A DNA stretch of 64,000 nt from Lachnospiraceae bacterium (lineage in GTDB: Bacteria > Bacillota > Clostridia > Lachnospirales > Lachnospiraceae): contig CAJTEE010000004.1 in NCBI GenBank assembly GCA_910575275.1, forward strand, positions 270,287 to 334,286, written 5' to 3'. The stretch's first letter is position 1; each line of letters begins with the position of its first letter. Position numbers and translations under genes: made by a program. The notes below the pieces were generated by a model that searched no databases, was not told the origin of the DNA, and saw nothing but the letters and a program-made list of their open reading frames with translations. Of the stretch, positions 27,483 through 35,922 are shown piece by piece.

Positions 27483-27572
27483 TTATATTACAGCCTTCTC
27501 ACTGTGATACTGATTATCAACTACAGAAACGATCAGGATGACCAAAACAGGCGCATATTTTTTCAGGCTCAT
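27483..27572 (-). pseudogene. Truncated second copy of the small secreted protein
   Basis: After AAGGAGGTGGGCA, ATG begins MSLKKYAPVLVILIVSVV and ends 30 codons on at VI-stop. The copy at 20227-20577 continues for another 90 residues, so this one is cut after the hydrophobic leader. Confidence 0.55.
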
Positions 27573-27665
27573 TGCCCACCTCCTTATTTTCGAACATCTG
27601 TCTGTTTATCAGGTATATCTTGCCGGAAACACGAAAGTGAATTGGGATTAGGTAAAAAATAAGAT
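27540..27665. repeat. Duplicated segment, copy B
   Basis: Partner of 20545-20673. Downstream (27655-27765) it carries another TetR scrap: minus-strand ATCAAAATCCCTGCTGTTTC equals the KSLLFH codons of the TetR copies. Confidence 0.75.
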
Positions 27666-27788
27666 GATGATAGGATGGTAGCCCTTCTTCTCTGATCCAT
27701 TTTTTATTGTCACCTTTTATTAGTGAAACAGCAGGGATTTTGATAATAAAAGGCAGCAACGCTTCCGTATGCCGCCCTTTCACATCAA

Positions 27789-28211
27789 TTATGAAACATC
27801 AAAATCCTCTGAGTGGAAATTACTGTAATATCTTCCTCTCACAGCAGTAAATTTCAGCACACAGTAATCAGGGTCTGTTACGCCTTGGGGATAATACATC
27901 GTATCACCCTCCTGCCATATTAACTGTTTGCTTTCTGCATCTTCTAATACTTCCATTGTACCAAGCAGCATAACTCCCCTGAAAAAACGTCTGTCGCAGA
28001 AATAAATGCTGGCATTGGGGTTTTCCCGATACTGAGAGACCCTCATAGAAGAAGTATTTGTGGTAAACCAAAACTCTTTGATTCCTTCCCGCCTCCGGGG
28101 TGGGAGCATGGCTTTCATACATGGGAACCCATCTCCGGAAATAGAAGCAATAAAAGAAACACCCTGTTTATCAATCAAGTTACCCACTGTTTGTTCTGGA
28201 TTTTTCATCAT
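27789..28211 (-). CDS. Pyridoxamine-phosphate-oxidase-fold flavoprotein
   Basis: A 140-residue split-barrel protein (PNPOx-like): SFIASISGDGFPCMKAMLPP, EFWFTTNTSSMRVSQYRENP, ASIYFCDRRFFRGVMLLG. This fold binds FMN, F420 or haem; small stand-alone members are often annotated as general stress protein 26-like. The ribosome site AGGAGGG precedes two adjacent ATG codons. Intact, monocistronic by appearance. Confidence 0.85.
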   Translation of the reverse strand: MMKNPEQTVGNLIDKQGVSFIASISGDGFPCMKAMLPPRRREGIKEFWFTTNTSSMRVSQYRENPNASIYFCDRRFFRGVMLLGTMEVLEDAESKQLIWQEGDTMYYPQGVTDPDYCVLKFTAVRGRYYSNFHSEDFDVS

Positions 28212-28380
28212 GCTAAAATCCCTCCTGTTTTTTACACTTCAATAGAAAAAAATTCATCTGTACATTACACACTTTTTTATCCGGACAGTGCCGGCCAATA
28301 ACCCTTCATTCGATCAAGTCCTGACGCTGCCTGTTTGATTACTTCTGTCCGGACACTTTCCTTCCCACTTTTTTGTTCAT

Positions 28381-28508
28381 TTTACTGCCATTGACCGATT
28401 TCGTGAAGATATGATTCTGATCTTGCATGACGTTCTTCCTTCTGACCTTCGCTCTGGTCTTAGCAGTATAACACCATACCGGAAGATGGACTCGGCTTTT
28501 TTGTCCAT
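28381..28508 (-). repeat. Duplicated UvrA-like start segment, copy B, with junction motif b
   Basis: Minus strand holds the duplicated leader, the start MQDQNHIFTKSVNGS (compare MPDQNHIII of the UvrA-like gene), then breaks at the motif TCTTCACGAAATCGGTCAAT. The following frame GSKMNKKVGRKVSG is not UvrA-like. Thus the duplicated gene was truncated at the motif. Confidence 0.55.
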
Positions 28509-28519
28509 TTTTAATAAAT

Positions 28520-28557
28520 AAGGAGTGTTTACTGACCTTTTCTGGAAAACACTCCTT
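28520..28557 (-). terminator. Perfect 11-bp hairpin after the Ig-like protein gene
   Basis: AAGGAGTGTTT (28520-28530) and AAACACTCCTT (28547-28557), loop 16 bases. On the minus strand it lies about 60 bases after the stop at 28617 and is followed by ATTTATT. Confidence 0.55.
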
Positions 28558-28616
28558 GCTCTGCTCTATTCTTAATTTCACTTTTGAATCATGGTCACGA
28601 TTTCAGCTGTGAAAAT

Positions 28617-29498
28617 CTATTTTTCTTCCCCTTCTGTTCCTGCCATCCTCCCATGCCCCACCAGAAACTCGGCGCTCAGTGTTTCCACCACAAGCCTGTA
28701 CATCCCTGGTTCCAGCGTGCCATAAATATCCAGATTATATGTCTCGCTGGCACTCTCCCCGTCCGGAAGGATATGGGCAATATCCTGAAAGCCAACATTA
28801 TCCGCCCTGACAGGCATTGTGTACCACTGGCCGTCTATCTGCTTCTGGAGGGAAAAGTATTCCCCGTAAGTGAACTCTTCCCCGCTGTTATTGGCAATCA
28901 ATACCGTAATCTCGCTTGTCCCAATGTCCTCGACGGCCATGGACACCCTCTCTGTGTCCTCTGCGGGCAGCTCATCCGCTTTCAGCAGGAAACAGCTGTG
29001 ATATACGGACAAATGCCCTGCATTGGGAAAGTTAAGGACATTCAGGGTATCCTCATCACTGCCTTCCATCTCTCTCCATAGAAAGGAGAGGTCCGTATCC
29101 CCATAGTAAACCGCCCCGTCATTCCTAAGCCAGACCCCGCCAGATGCCGTCACGGAAATGTCATACCCTTCCCCGCTGCTGATCCAGATTCCAAAGAAGG
29201 GAGTCTCCATCTGGGAGAGAGCCTGTTCATCTGCCGCCTGGAGGGGAATATCATTGATCCTTTTAATCACTTCCTTCTCCGTACTGCTGTCATACAGCGT
29301 CCTGACCATAACCGTTTCCCCGTCATAATAATACAGTTGGAAAGCACTTGTATCCGGGCTTGCCCCAACAAGGATATTTCCGCCTTTATCATTTTTGTAA
29401 AGAAACATGGCAAACAGAACGCCTGCCACAGCCAAAAATAACATGATGAAAAACACAACTGGTATATATTTTGTTTTCTTGTTTTGAAATGTCCTCAT
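28617..29498 (-). CDS. Membrane-anchored protein with C-terminal Ig-like domain
   Basis: A 293-residue protein with a basic N-terminus and one transmembrane helix (about 13-33). The middle region is of unknown type (AFQLYYYDGETVMVRTLYDS). The C-terminal Ig-like strand domain (SEITVLIANNSGEEFTYGEY, EPGMYRLVVETLSAEF) is of the sort seen in bacterial YobA/Ig-like lipoproteins. It lacks a lipobox. It may be surface exposed. Its neighbours are an amidase remnant and the BlaI/M56 cluster; co-function is not evident. Confidence 0.75.
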   Translation of the reverse strand: MRTFQNKKTKYIPVVFFIMLFLAVAGVLFAMFLYKNDKGGNILVGASPDTSAFQLYYYDGETVMVRTLYDSSTEKEVIKRINDIPLQAADEQALSQMETPFFGIWISSGEGYDISVTASGGVWLRNDGAVYYGDTDLSFLWREMEGSDEDTLNVLNFPNAGHLSVYHSCFLLKADELPAEDTERVSMAVEDIGTSEITVLIANNSGEEFTYGEYFSLQKQIDGQWYTMPVRADNVGFQDIAHILPDGESASETYNLDIYGTLEPGMYRLVVETLSAEFLVGHGRMAGTEGEEK

Positions 29499-29499
29499 C

Positions 29500-29711
29500 G
29501 GTATCCTCCTTTATAAACCTGTCTATATTAGAGAAGCCACTGTATAAAGAACTGCCCGCGGAAATAATCAGTAAAAGCAGACTCTGAGTATTTTGACAAT
29601 ATGGTCACCGACCAGATTTCAAAAGTAAAACTGCGCTTCACTGTCAGAACTATCAGCTCCTTTTATTATCCTCCGATTGGCCGATTATGGAAAGCCCTGA
29701 AACAGAACCTA
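29500..29711. repeat. Intergenic stretch carrying junction motif d
   Basis: No gene. Minus strand 29699-29659 reads GGGCTTTCCATAATCGGCCA then ATCGGAGGATAATAAAAGGA, close to the motif at 20762-20803. It lies just after the end of the amidase remnant. Confidence 0.4.
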
Positions 29712-30110
29712 CTATCCTGTCTTTTCCTCCAGCCCTTTTACAATCCCTTTCACAAGTTCTCCGACAAGCTTCTCCTGATATTCCTTCGACATCAGTTGAT
29801 TCCTTTCATTATAATTGGAAAGATAACCTATTTCTACCAATACAGCAGGAACTGTTGTATTTTTCAGAATATAGTAATCGGCAGTTTTTACATTCCTTGA
29901 AACAATATTTTCGTTCTCTTCTATTGTCTCCATAATCTTTTCAGCATAATGTTTCCCTTCCTCCGCACTCTTGCAGTATTAACATTCCAGACCATATATC
30001 GAACTGTCTTTTTCATAATAATTGCAGTGAATGCTTATAAAAAGATCTGCCTTTTCCCCATTTGCAATCTGTACCCGTTCCCCAAGTTTGGAGTACATGC
30101 TGCCTGACGA
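29712..30110 (-). pseudogene. N-acetylmuramoyl-L-alanine amidase (amidase_3) remnant
   Basis: Zinc-amidase signatures are present: ADLFISIHCNYY (zinc His) and TVPAVLVEIGYLSN (catalytic Glu). A TAA near 29979 interrupts GLEC-stop-YCKSAEEGKHYAEK where Tyr is expected, and the first third including the first zinc His is absent. The enzyme would have cleaved the peptide from muramic acid in peptidoglycan. Confidence 0.8.
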
Positions 30111-30157
30111 AGTAAATTAGTACAGATTGATTATAAACGGTAAACGTCCTGTCTATT

Positions 30158-30186
30158 GGGCGGTTAATTATGATAGATAACCGCCC
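30158..30186. other. Hairpin between amidase remnant and secreted-protein gene
   Basis: GGGCGGTTA (30158-30166) and TAACCGCCC (30178-30186), a 9-bp perfect stem, loop 11. It could terminate the gene that ends at 30275 (about 90 bases downstream on the minus strand). Confidence 0.4.
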
Positions 30187-30274
30187 ATCTACCGATTGGG
30201 GCAAAGAGTTATTTGAAACAGATACCCACAGCACGAACGATAAAAAGGATGAATTTATTATAAAAAACCGTGTA

Positions 30275-30820
30275 TCAGTTTAAGCTTGCCAAGTTCTCAT
30301 TCATCTTCTTTAAGATAGCTTCCTTTTGCTCTGAAGTTACTGTCTTGTCTTTTACAGCTTGATCCAAAAGCTTTGTTACTTCTTCCATATCCTTTTTATA
30401 GTTTTCTGCTGTCAATTCCTCAGCGCTCTTTGCCAGATCCGGCCTCATAACGATAGTAGGATTGAAAGCGACTATAGTGGTTTCCGTGGATACCATAAAC
30501 GCGCCTTTATAGATGACAAATTCCCCTTTTCCGTTGTCTGCCTTCAACTTTGCCAAGTCTGCTTCCATAGCCTTGACATCCTCATGATCAGCGCCCATGT
30601 ACTTTTTAATCTGATTGACGGATTCTTCGTATTCTTCCAGAGTGTAAAGCTCAAAAAGGCCTCCCAAAGTAGGGTCTTCCACCGGATTCTGGGCAGCCTG
30701 GGTCTGGACAGTGGATGGCTGTGGCGCGGACGCTGCCCCGTAAGCAGTTGTACCGGCTGACATAAGCACAAGACACATGATTCCTGTAGCCGCAAAATTT
30801 CTCTTTGTATAATTTAACAT
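30275..30820 (-). CDS. Small secreted protein paralogous to the M56 sensor domain
   Basis: A 181-residue protein with a signal peptide (hydrophobic 11-25, likely cleavage after TTAYGA). The mature domain starts at residue 49 with DPTLGGLFELYTLEEY and contains the block LKADNGKGEFVIYKGAFMVS then TETTIVAFNPTIVMRP. It aligns without gaps over 133 residues with the C-terminus of the M56 protease at 31486-32841 (about 78 identical by hand). Codons begin after AAAGGATTCATATT. Its promoter carries two dyads of the type BlaI proteins bind, so it is probably the repressed output gene of the BlaI/M56 pair. No known enzyme motif is seen; it might be a ligand, decoy or protected target of the sensor. Confidence 0.85.
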   Translation of the reverse strand: MLNYTKRNFAATGIMCLVLMSAGTTAYGAASAPQPSTVQTQAAQNPVEDPTLGGLFELYTLEEYEESVNQIKKYMGADHEDVKAMEADLAKLKADNGKGEFVIYKGAFMVSTETTIVAFNPTIVMRPDLAKSAEELTAENYKKDMEEVTKLLDQAVKDKTVTSEQKEAILKKMNENLASLN

Positions 30821-30882
30821 AATATGAATCCTTTCTTTTTATTATTTTTATCTTCACGGGCGCTCACCCTTTTAAGAAAAAA

Positions 30883-30902
30883 TAGACTATTGTGATAGTC
30901 TA
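30883..30902. promoter_or_regulatory. BlaI-type operator O1
   Basis: TAGACTATTGTGATAGTCTA: perfect 8-bp arms around TGTG. It lies just downstream of the -10 element of the secreted-protein gene. Confidence 0.7.
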
Positions 30903-30910
30903 TCTAAGCA

Positions 30911-30941
30911 ATAGATTATCACAATAGTCTGTATGTGTCAA
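30911..30941 (-). promoter_or_regulatory. Promoter of the secreted-protein gene overlapped by operator O2
   Basis: Minus-strand TTGACA (30936-30941), 17-base spacer, TAATCT (30913-30918). The second dyad AGACTATTGTGATAATCT (30930-30913) covers the spacer and -10, sharing its core with O1. Binding would block RNA polymerase. Confidence 0.7.
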
Positions 30942-31046
30942 CGGATATTTTCTGACGAATCTCTTAAGAATTCTAAAGGCAGATTATAGCCGCATTACGA
31001 TAGGGCAGCACCAGGCAAAGTCAAGCAGCCGGTCATTGACACTGAC

Positions 31047-31064
31047 AGACTACTATAATAGTGT
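31047..31064. promoter_or_regulatory. BlaI-type operator O3 before the repressor gene
   Basis: AGACTACTATAATAGTGT matches the O1/O2 core at about 14 of 18 positions and follows a TTGACA at 31036-31041. It suggests autoregulation of the repressor-protease operon. Confidence 0.55.
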
Positions 31065-31121
31065 ATAAGAAATATGCCATAAGCAGCAGGCATAAAATCA
31101 GTATACGAGGTGAACACAGAT

Positions 31122-31481
31122 ATGGAAAAAATACTGTTTGATTCAGAACGGAAAGTAATGGAAGTAATCTGGGAAGAAGGAGATATTACGGCTAAGCAGA
31201 TTTCCCTGATCTTACATGACTCCACCGGCTGGAGTAAGAATACCACCTACACGGTCATTAAAAAATGTATTCAAAAAGGCTTTATTGAACGCCTGGAACC
31301 AAACTTTATCTGTAGAGCTCTGCTTTCCAAAGAACAGGCGATACAGGATGATACCAGGGAATTCGTAAACCGTGTCTTTCAAGGCTCTGTCCCCATGCTG
31401 TTTTCAGCCCTGCTGTCCCAGAAATCCCTGTCAAAAGAGGAATTGGAAGAATTAAAACAAATGATCAATGAAATGGAGTAA
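31122..31481 (+). CDS. BlaI/MecI-family repressor
   Basis: A 119-residue winged-helix repressor: DSERKVMEVIWEEGDITAKQ, SKNTTYTVIKKCIQKGFIER, then the C-terminal dimerisation helices (LSKEELEELKQMINEME). The ATG at 31122 is set by GAGGTG nine bases upstream; a GTG at 31110 lies inside that site. In the family the linker between DNA-binding and dimer domains is cut when the cognate M56 sensor is triggered. It overlaps no gene but is followed within 5 bases by the M56 start, so the two form an operon. Confidence 0.92.
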   Translation: MEKILFDSERKVMEVIWEEGDITAKQISLILHDSTGWSKNTTYTVIKKCIQKGFIERLEPNFICRALLSKEQAIQDDTREFVNRVFQGSVPMLFSALLSQKSLSKEELEELKQMINEME

Positions 31482-31485
31482 GCCT

Positions 31486-32841
31486 ATGAACCTGTTGCGG
31501 ATGAGCCTTTCGGCTTCCTTTCTGATTCTGGCTGTCATCGCTTTTCGGAAGTTTTTTTCTTCCAAAATGCCCAGAACCGTTTTTTTGTTTCTCTGGATGC
31601 TTGCCTGGTGTAAGCTGATGATTCCCATACCAACCGGCTTCTCTGTACCAGTGACCAATGGATGGTTCGAAAAAATGCCGGATATCGCCACTGCCTTGTC
31701 CATTCCGGCAACAGCCTTGCAGACAGCGGGGACAAAGCCGGATTTTCCATGGATGATCTTAAAAATCCTTTGGTCTTGCGGCGCTCTGGCTTTCAGCCTG
31801 TATTTAGGCTGTCTCCATGTTCTCAACCTGAAGAAATACCGCACGGCAATTCCTTTAAAGGAATCTTCCTGGATTCTCATCTGGCTGAAACGGAAATGTT
31901 TCTTACACGGAATTACCGTTGGGATTTCGGACGAGATTGATTCCCCATTAACCTACCGTATCCTTTTTCCGGTAATCCTGCTTCCAAAACAGACGGACTG
32001 GAAGGACAAAGAGAGTATAAAACTGATCCTGGAACATGAAGTGGCTCATATCCGGCACCTGGACACGCTGAAAAAGCTGTGCCTGGCCGCGGCCTGGGTC
32101 TGCCACTGGTTCAACCCTTTGGTGTGGCTTATGGTTGCCTTTGCCAGCCGTGACATGGAACTGGCCTGTGATGAAGCGGTGATTCGGGCCGTGGGAAGCG
32201 ATAAACGAAAAACTTATGCCAGTTTACTGGTTGGACTGGAGGCAAAGAGAGCCGGGATCGACCTTCTGGCTTCCGGTCTGGGACAAAGCCTTATGAAAGA
32301 GCGTGTCAATCATCTCATTCACATGAAAGAAAAAAATTCCTTTACAGGAATCGTGTTGACTATTGCTGCCACCATAAGCTGCGTCGCGGTCTACAGTGCT
32401 GTGCCTTCTGGCGCTTTTTCTATGAAATCCCTGAAGAATGACCCGACCCTTGGAGGGATTTTTGAATTGTACTCGGTGGAAGAGTATCAAAGGATTGTAG
32501 ATACTGTAAAAGAGGACAGAGGGGAGGGAGATCCGGATGTCTTAGCCATGGAGCGGGACCTGGAGCGTCTGAAAGCTGACAACGGAAAAGGGGAATTTGT
32601 CATCTATAAAGAGGCGTTTATGGTATCCACGGAAACCACTGTAGTCGCTTTCAACCCAACCATTATCATGCGGCCGGAGCTTGTAAACCGGAATACACCT
32701 CTGACTGCTGGAACTTACCAAAATGATATAAAAGATGTGACAGAGATTCTGGAAGACGCGGTGGCAGACGGATTTTTAACAGCAACCCAGAAAAAGAGAA
32801 TGTTAGACAAAATGGAGGAGAATCTGGCCGGACTGGAATAA
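31486..32841 (+). CDS. M56-family (BlaR1-like) sensor protease with a non-penicillin-binding sensor domain
   Basis: A 451-residue protein. The start at 31486 is set by GGAG seven bases upstream. N-terminal helices span residues 1-110. The zinc motif HEVAH lies at residues 184-188 on a cytoplasmic loop (LILEHEVAHIRHLDTLKKLC), with the downstream MELACDEAVIRA typical of M56. A last transmembrane helix at about 288-310 leads to a 133-residue extracytoplasmic domain from residue 319 (DPTLGGIFELYSVEEY). BlaR1 and MecR1 carry a beta-lactam-binding transpeptidase-like domain here; this one instead carries a homologue of the secreted protein encoded divergently. It presumably cleaves the adjacent BlaI on signal. 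The stimulus is unknown. Confidence 0.9.
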   Translation: MNLLRMSLSASFLILAVIAFRKFFSSKMPRTVFLFLWMLAWCKLMIPIPTGFSVPVTNGWFEKMPDIATALSIPATALQTAGTKPDFPWMILKILWSCGALAFSLYLGCLHVLNLKKYRTAIPLKESSWILIWLKRKCFLHGITVGISDEIDSPLTYRILFPVILLPKQTDWKDKESIKLILEHEVAHIRHLDTLKKLCLAAAWVCHWFNPLVWLMVAFASRDMELACDEAVIRAVGSDKRKTYASLLVGLEAKRAGIDLLASGLGQSLMKERVNHLIHMKEKNSFTGIVLTIAATISCVAVYSAVPSGAFSMKSLKNDPTLGGIFELYSVEEYQRIVDTVKEDRGEGDPDVLAMERDLERLKADNGKGEFVIYKEAFMVSTETTVVAFNPTIIMRPELVNRNTPLTAGTYQNDIKDVTEILEDAVADGFLTATQKKRMLDKMEENLAGLE

Positions 32842-32965
32842 GCGAAAAAATGATCTTCCATTTTGATGCCGCCGGCCCCCCTTCCCAGTCTTAAAAGAAA
32901 CTTAAAAATATTTTTCAGTAAATAAGGGAGGATATAGGTTTTGGAAGTGCAGAACTATTGTAAGA

Positions 32966-33665
32966 ATGTTACACAAAGATCATTTCATATTTTATCAAAT
33001 TGCGGAAAAATTCCTGCTTGAAATTTATGAAAGGGATTGGAAAAACGGCGTCCTGGCTCCCTTTTTTGAATATGCATACGCATCCTTTTCTTACTGGATG
33101 GATATCTCCTATTCTTATAAAAACCGCATTTGGAAGTATGACGGTGAGATTGTGGCATTCTGCTTTTATGAAAATCCGGTGACTTACATTTATTTCTGCC
33201 TGAAACCCGGATATGAGAATCTGGCGCTTGAAATGATGACATATGCTGATAAACATATGCCTGTGAACGGCAGCAACATACAACCCATTCTATTTGGCGG
33301 GCAGGAGGCATTGATGTGCGCTGCGCGGCAGTTGGGATATCGCCAGAAATCGGAACACTGGGATATGCAGTACGATTTCGTAAACGAATTGGATTTCCCG
33401 CTTCCAAAAGGCTTTCACTCTGTGAACCGCCAGGATATGGAAAAAGTGAGCAAATGCTGTTTTAAAGGGTTTGACCATGAACAGAGCGAAAGCCCATGGA
33501 ACCACTTTGCACCATACCCAAATACCGACATAAGGGTCTCGCCGCTGTCGATTTGACAGAAATGTATCGGAGAACAAAGGCATTAGGCGCACCCCATATG
33601 ACAGGCGGATCGAACGGATTTTATAAGAAAACTGGATATCTTTCTGCTGTAAAATGGACATTTTA
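32966..33665 (+). pseudogene. GNAT acetyltransferase remnant
   Basis: Starts MLHKDHFIFYQIAEKFLLEI and runs as a GNAT-like protein through WKYDGEIVAFCFYENPVTYI. A deletion plus frameshift near 33530 removes the acetyl-CoA-binding loop region. The C-terminus resumes in another frame as LTEMYRRTKALGAPHMTGGS, NGFYKKTGYLSAVKWTF, ending at 33665. Loss of the central fold makes activity unlikely. Confidence 0.7.
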
Positions 33666-33689
33666 GGAAATACAATAATATTGGCTGTT

Positions 33690-34097
33690 TCAGAAATTTC
33701 TGAGGATGTTGCTATAGGAAATGTGATGATGTTCTGTTTCCACCTTGGAGAAGGCCATGAAAACCAGGTCCAAAAAGATCTGAGCCATCACTTCCCCTGA
33801 CAACACTACATTTGAAGCTTCACCTTTGTCCGCCGCTCGGTAAATCTCCGCAGTCAGCTCCAAGGCAGCCCTTAAGTCCGCTTCGGCTCCTCTCCTTTCA
33901 TCTTCCTCAATTGGAAGATCATACCTTTTTCCCAATGTTCTCTTATGTTATTATCTCCTTCGTCCTCTGCCAAAAGAAGTTCCTCTCTCCCCGACATCGG
34001 ACAGGGGCGAATCTGCCGGTTCTTTCCTCCCACAGGCAAGCAGGAATCCTGCCAACATTATGATTACGATCGGAATGTATTTTTTTCTGTTCTCCAT
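33690..34097 (-). pseudogene. Lipoprotein-family paralogue B, truncated and frameshifted
   Basis: From 34097 (ribosome site GGGAGGATTTCC) the frame gives a signal with lipobox (VIIMLAGFLLACGRKEPADS). A slip near 33950 moves to RAALELTAEIYRAADKGEAS and SGEVMAQIFL, which match the first conserved block of the intact lipoprotein at 34675. The gene ends there; the remaining 300 residues are absent. Confidence 0.65.
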
Positions 34098-34110
34098 GGA
34101 AATCCTCCCT

Positions 34111-34660
34111 TTATCTGATTCGGTATACGGCAGGAATATCCAGTTTCCTTTTTTCAATGGAATTGGACAGATAACGGAATGTCCCATCATCAAAGGGCAG
34201 GACAGTTATGGTATTGATAAACGCACAATCGGTAACGCTTATATATCCAGCCATTCCAAGCATGGAAACCACCCTGTTTCTCTGCTCTCTGGAAAAATCC
34301 CTGACCGTATAAGTGTAGGGCGGAACTTCCTCTATGGCCGCATCTCTGTATACTTCCTGCACCTGCACAGCTCCCGCTAAAGCACTGTTTTCCAATTCTT
34401 TTTCTTCATCTTCACTGAGCAGACTGTCCGGTTCTTTTAAAAAATACTATGTTGATAATGGTTCCTGAGGTTCTTCTCCTCTGCCGGCTACCCCGGTATC
34501 GTTCGTGGCCGCGCTGCTGTCGGAAATCTCCGCAACGGGTTCCCAGGCTTTTTCTGACTGCTTTCTATTTGCTTCTTTTCGAATGCCAGTAACGAGACAT
34601 CCCGCTGACACTGCTAAAAATAACAGGATAAATGGGAACCCTCATTTTCTATATAACCAT
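34111..34660 (-). pseudogene. Lipoprotein-family paralogue C, with stops and internal deletion
   Basis: One minus-strand frame gives FPFILLFLAVSAGCLVTGIR (lipobox VSAGC), an acidic linker, a TAG near 34447, EPDSLLSEDEEKELENSALA, the first domain (RVVSMLGMAGYISVTD) and then directly the family's C-terminal strands (FINTITVLPFDDGTFRYLSN). The central 200 residues of the family are deleted. A TGA also sits between the start and the signal peptide. Confidence 0.65.
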
Positions 34661-34674
34661 TTCAGTTCTTCCAA

Positions 34675-35922
34675 CTAATCATTCCTTCCATATACTTCTT
34701 TCCACTGGTCTTCGGTCAGCCGATCGGAATGCCACCATGGTTCATAACCGCCCTCCGGAAAAATGATCCGATTTGATACATACGCAAAACCGCCGTTGCC
34801 AAGGGGACGAACCACTGTTTCATGGGTATATGCCCTGGAGGTATTTTCCTCCGGGTATACGGCATTCACGGTCAGGGTTAAGGTTCCGTCACTGTTTTCC
34901 ATATAACTGACCACTTCCGGGTATGGAATCTCCGGATACTCAACCTCATAAACCCCTCTCGGCCTGTATTCATACGTTTGATCTTCCGGTAAATAGGATG
35001 CCTTTTTCCGCAGCTCCTCACGGTCTATTTGGAAATGGCTTTCAATAACATGTTCAAATATCTCTGCCGGTATCCTGTAAACAGCCCCCTCATCGAAATC
35101 GTCATAAGATAGAAAAGGAACCGGCTGTTCATAGACACCGCCATAAAACCTGTCGAACAAATCATAAAAATCCAGATTTCCAAAATCATCTTCGCTCCAG
35201 TCCGTAAGAAATAGATTATTTCCCCCATACCCCACTGGTAGCAAATACATTCTGTTTAATTCCCTACATGTATCGTCTAATGGCTGAACCCTCAACGCCG
35301 TATGTTCTGGTTCCTCACTGAGAGAAAGTACATAATAGCTTTCGGAATAATAACTTCCCTCAAACAGCAGATAACCTTCCTTTGTATACTCCCACGATTC
35401 TGCCGGATAACTTACTCTGCCGATGTTTTCCAAAATCCCGTTTCTATACTGATCATATTCTCTGACAACATTCACGGCGCCATTTGCTGTACATAGATCA
35501 TATTTTATCAATCCTCCGGAACCGGTGACTACGAATATGGTCAGCTCTGCCTCCTGTTTTTTGTCTACTGACCCGCAAAAACCTAAGACCTGTTCCGAGC
35601 CCGCCATGTCAATCTGATTTCCTTCATCTATCGCAACATAACCATGTTCCCCAATCCTTTCAACGATACTTCTCATCACTTCCTCAGTTCCAACCGTTCC
35701 CGTCTCTGCCGCCCGGTCATAAATATCACGATAAAGTCCAGCAATGCATTCCGCCTCAAAATCATGACTTTCTTCCCTTTGTTCTTTGTACGAATATTCC
35801 TCACTGACTGCTGCTTCTTGCGGTATCTCCTGACTTTCCTCCGCTTTTTGGTCACATCCGGCCACTATAAAAAGAAAGGCACTTACAACAATCAACAGCC
35901 TTTGTTTTCTCATTTTTTTCAT
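34675..35922 (-). CDS. Lipoprotein of a Clostridia-specific family (DUF6070-like), intact
   Basis: A 415-residue protein with a signal peptide and lipobox (VSAFLFIVAGC, lipidated Cys at 23). It has an N-terminal helical block (ECIAGLYRDIYDRAAETGTV) and a long beta-rich region with many Tyr and Trp residues. The assignment to DUF6070 is from memory of the family and is tentative. It is the only intact copy among four in this window (remnants A, B and C). Outer-surface location is expected; the function is unknown. Confidence 0.7.
   Translation of the reverse strand: MKKMRKQRLLIVVSAFLFIVAGCDQKAEESQEIPQEAAVSEEYSYKEQREESHDFEAECIAGLYRDIYDRAAETGTVGTEEVMRSIVERIGEHGYVAIDEGNQIDMAGSEQVLGFCGSVDKKQEAELTIFVVTGSGGLIKYDLCTANGAVNVVREYDQYRNGILENIGRVSYPAESWEYTKEGYLLFEGSYYSESYYVLSLSEEPEHTALRVQPLDDTCRELNRMYLLPVGYGGNNLFLTDWSEDDFGNLDFYDLFDRFYGGVYEQPVPFLSYDDFDEGAVYRIPAEIFEHVIESHFQIDREELRKKASYLPEDQTYEYRPRGVYEVEYPEIPYPEVVSYMENSDGTLTLTVNAVYPEENTSRAYTHETVVRPLGNGGFAYVSNRIIFPEGGYEPWWHSDRLTEDQWKEVYGRND

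Noticed and set aside
28617..29498. Calling the Ig-like protein part of the BlaI/M56 circuit
   Set aside because: No matching operator upstream and an amidase remnant with a hairpin lies between; no evidence of co-regulation.
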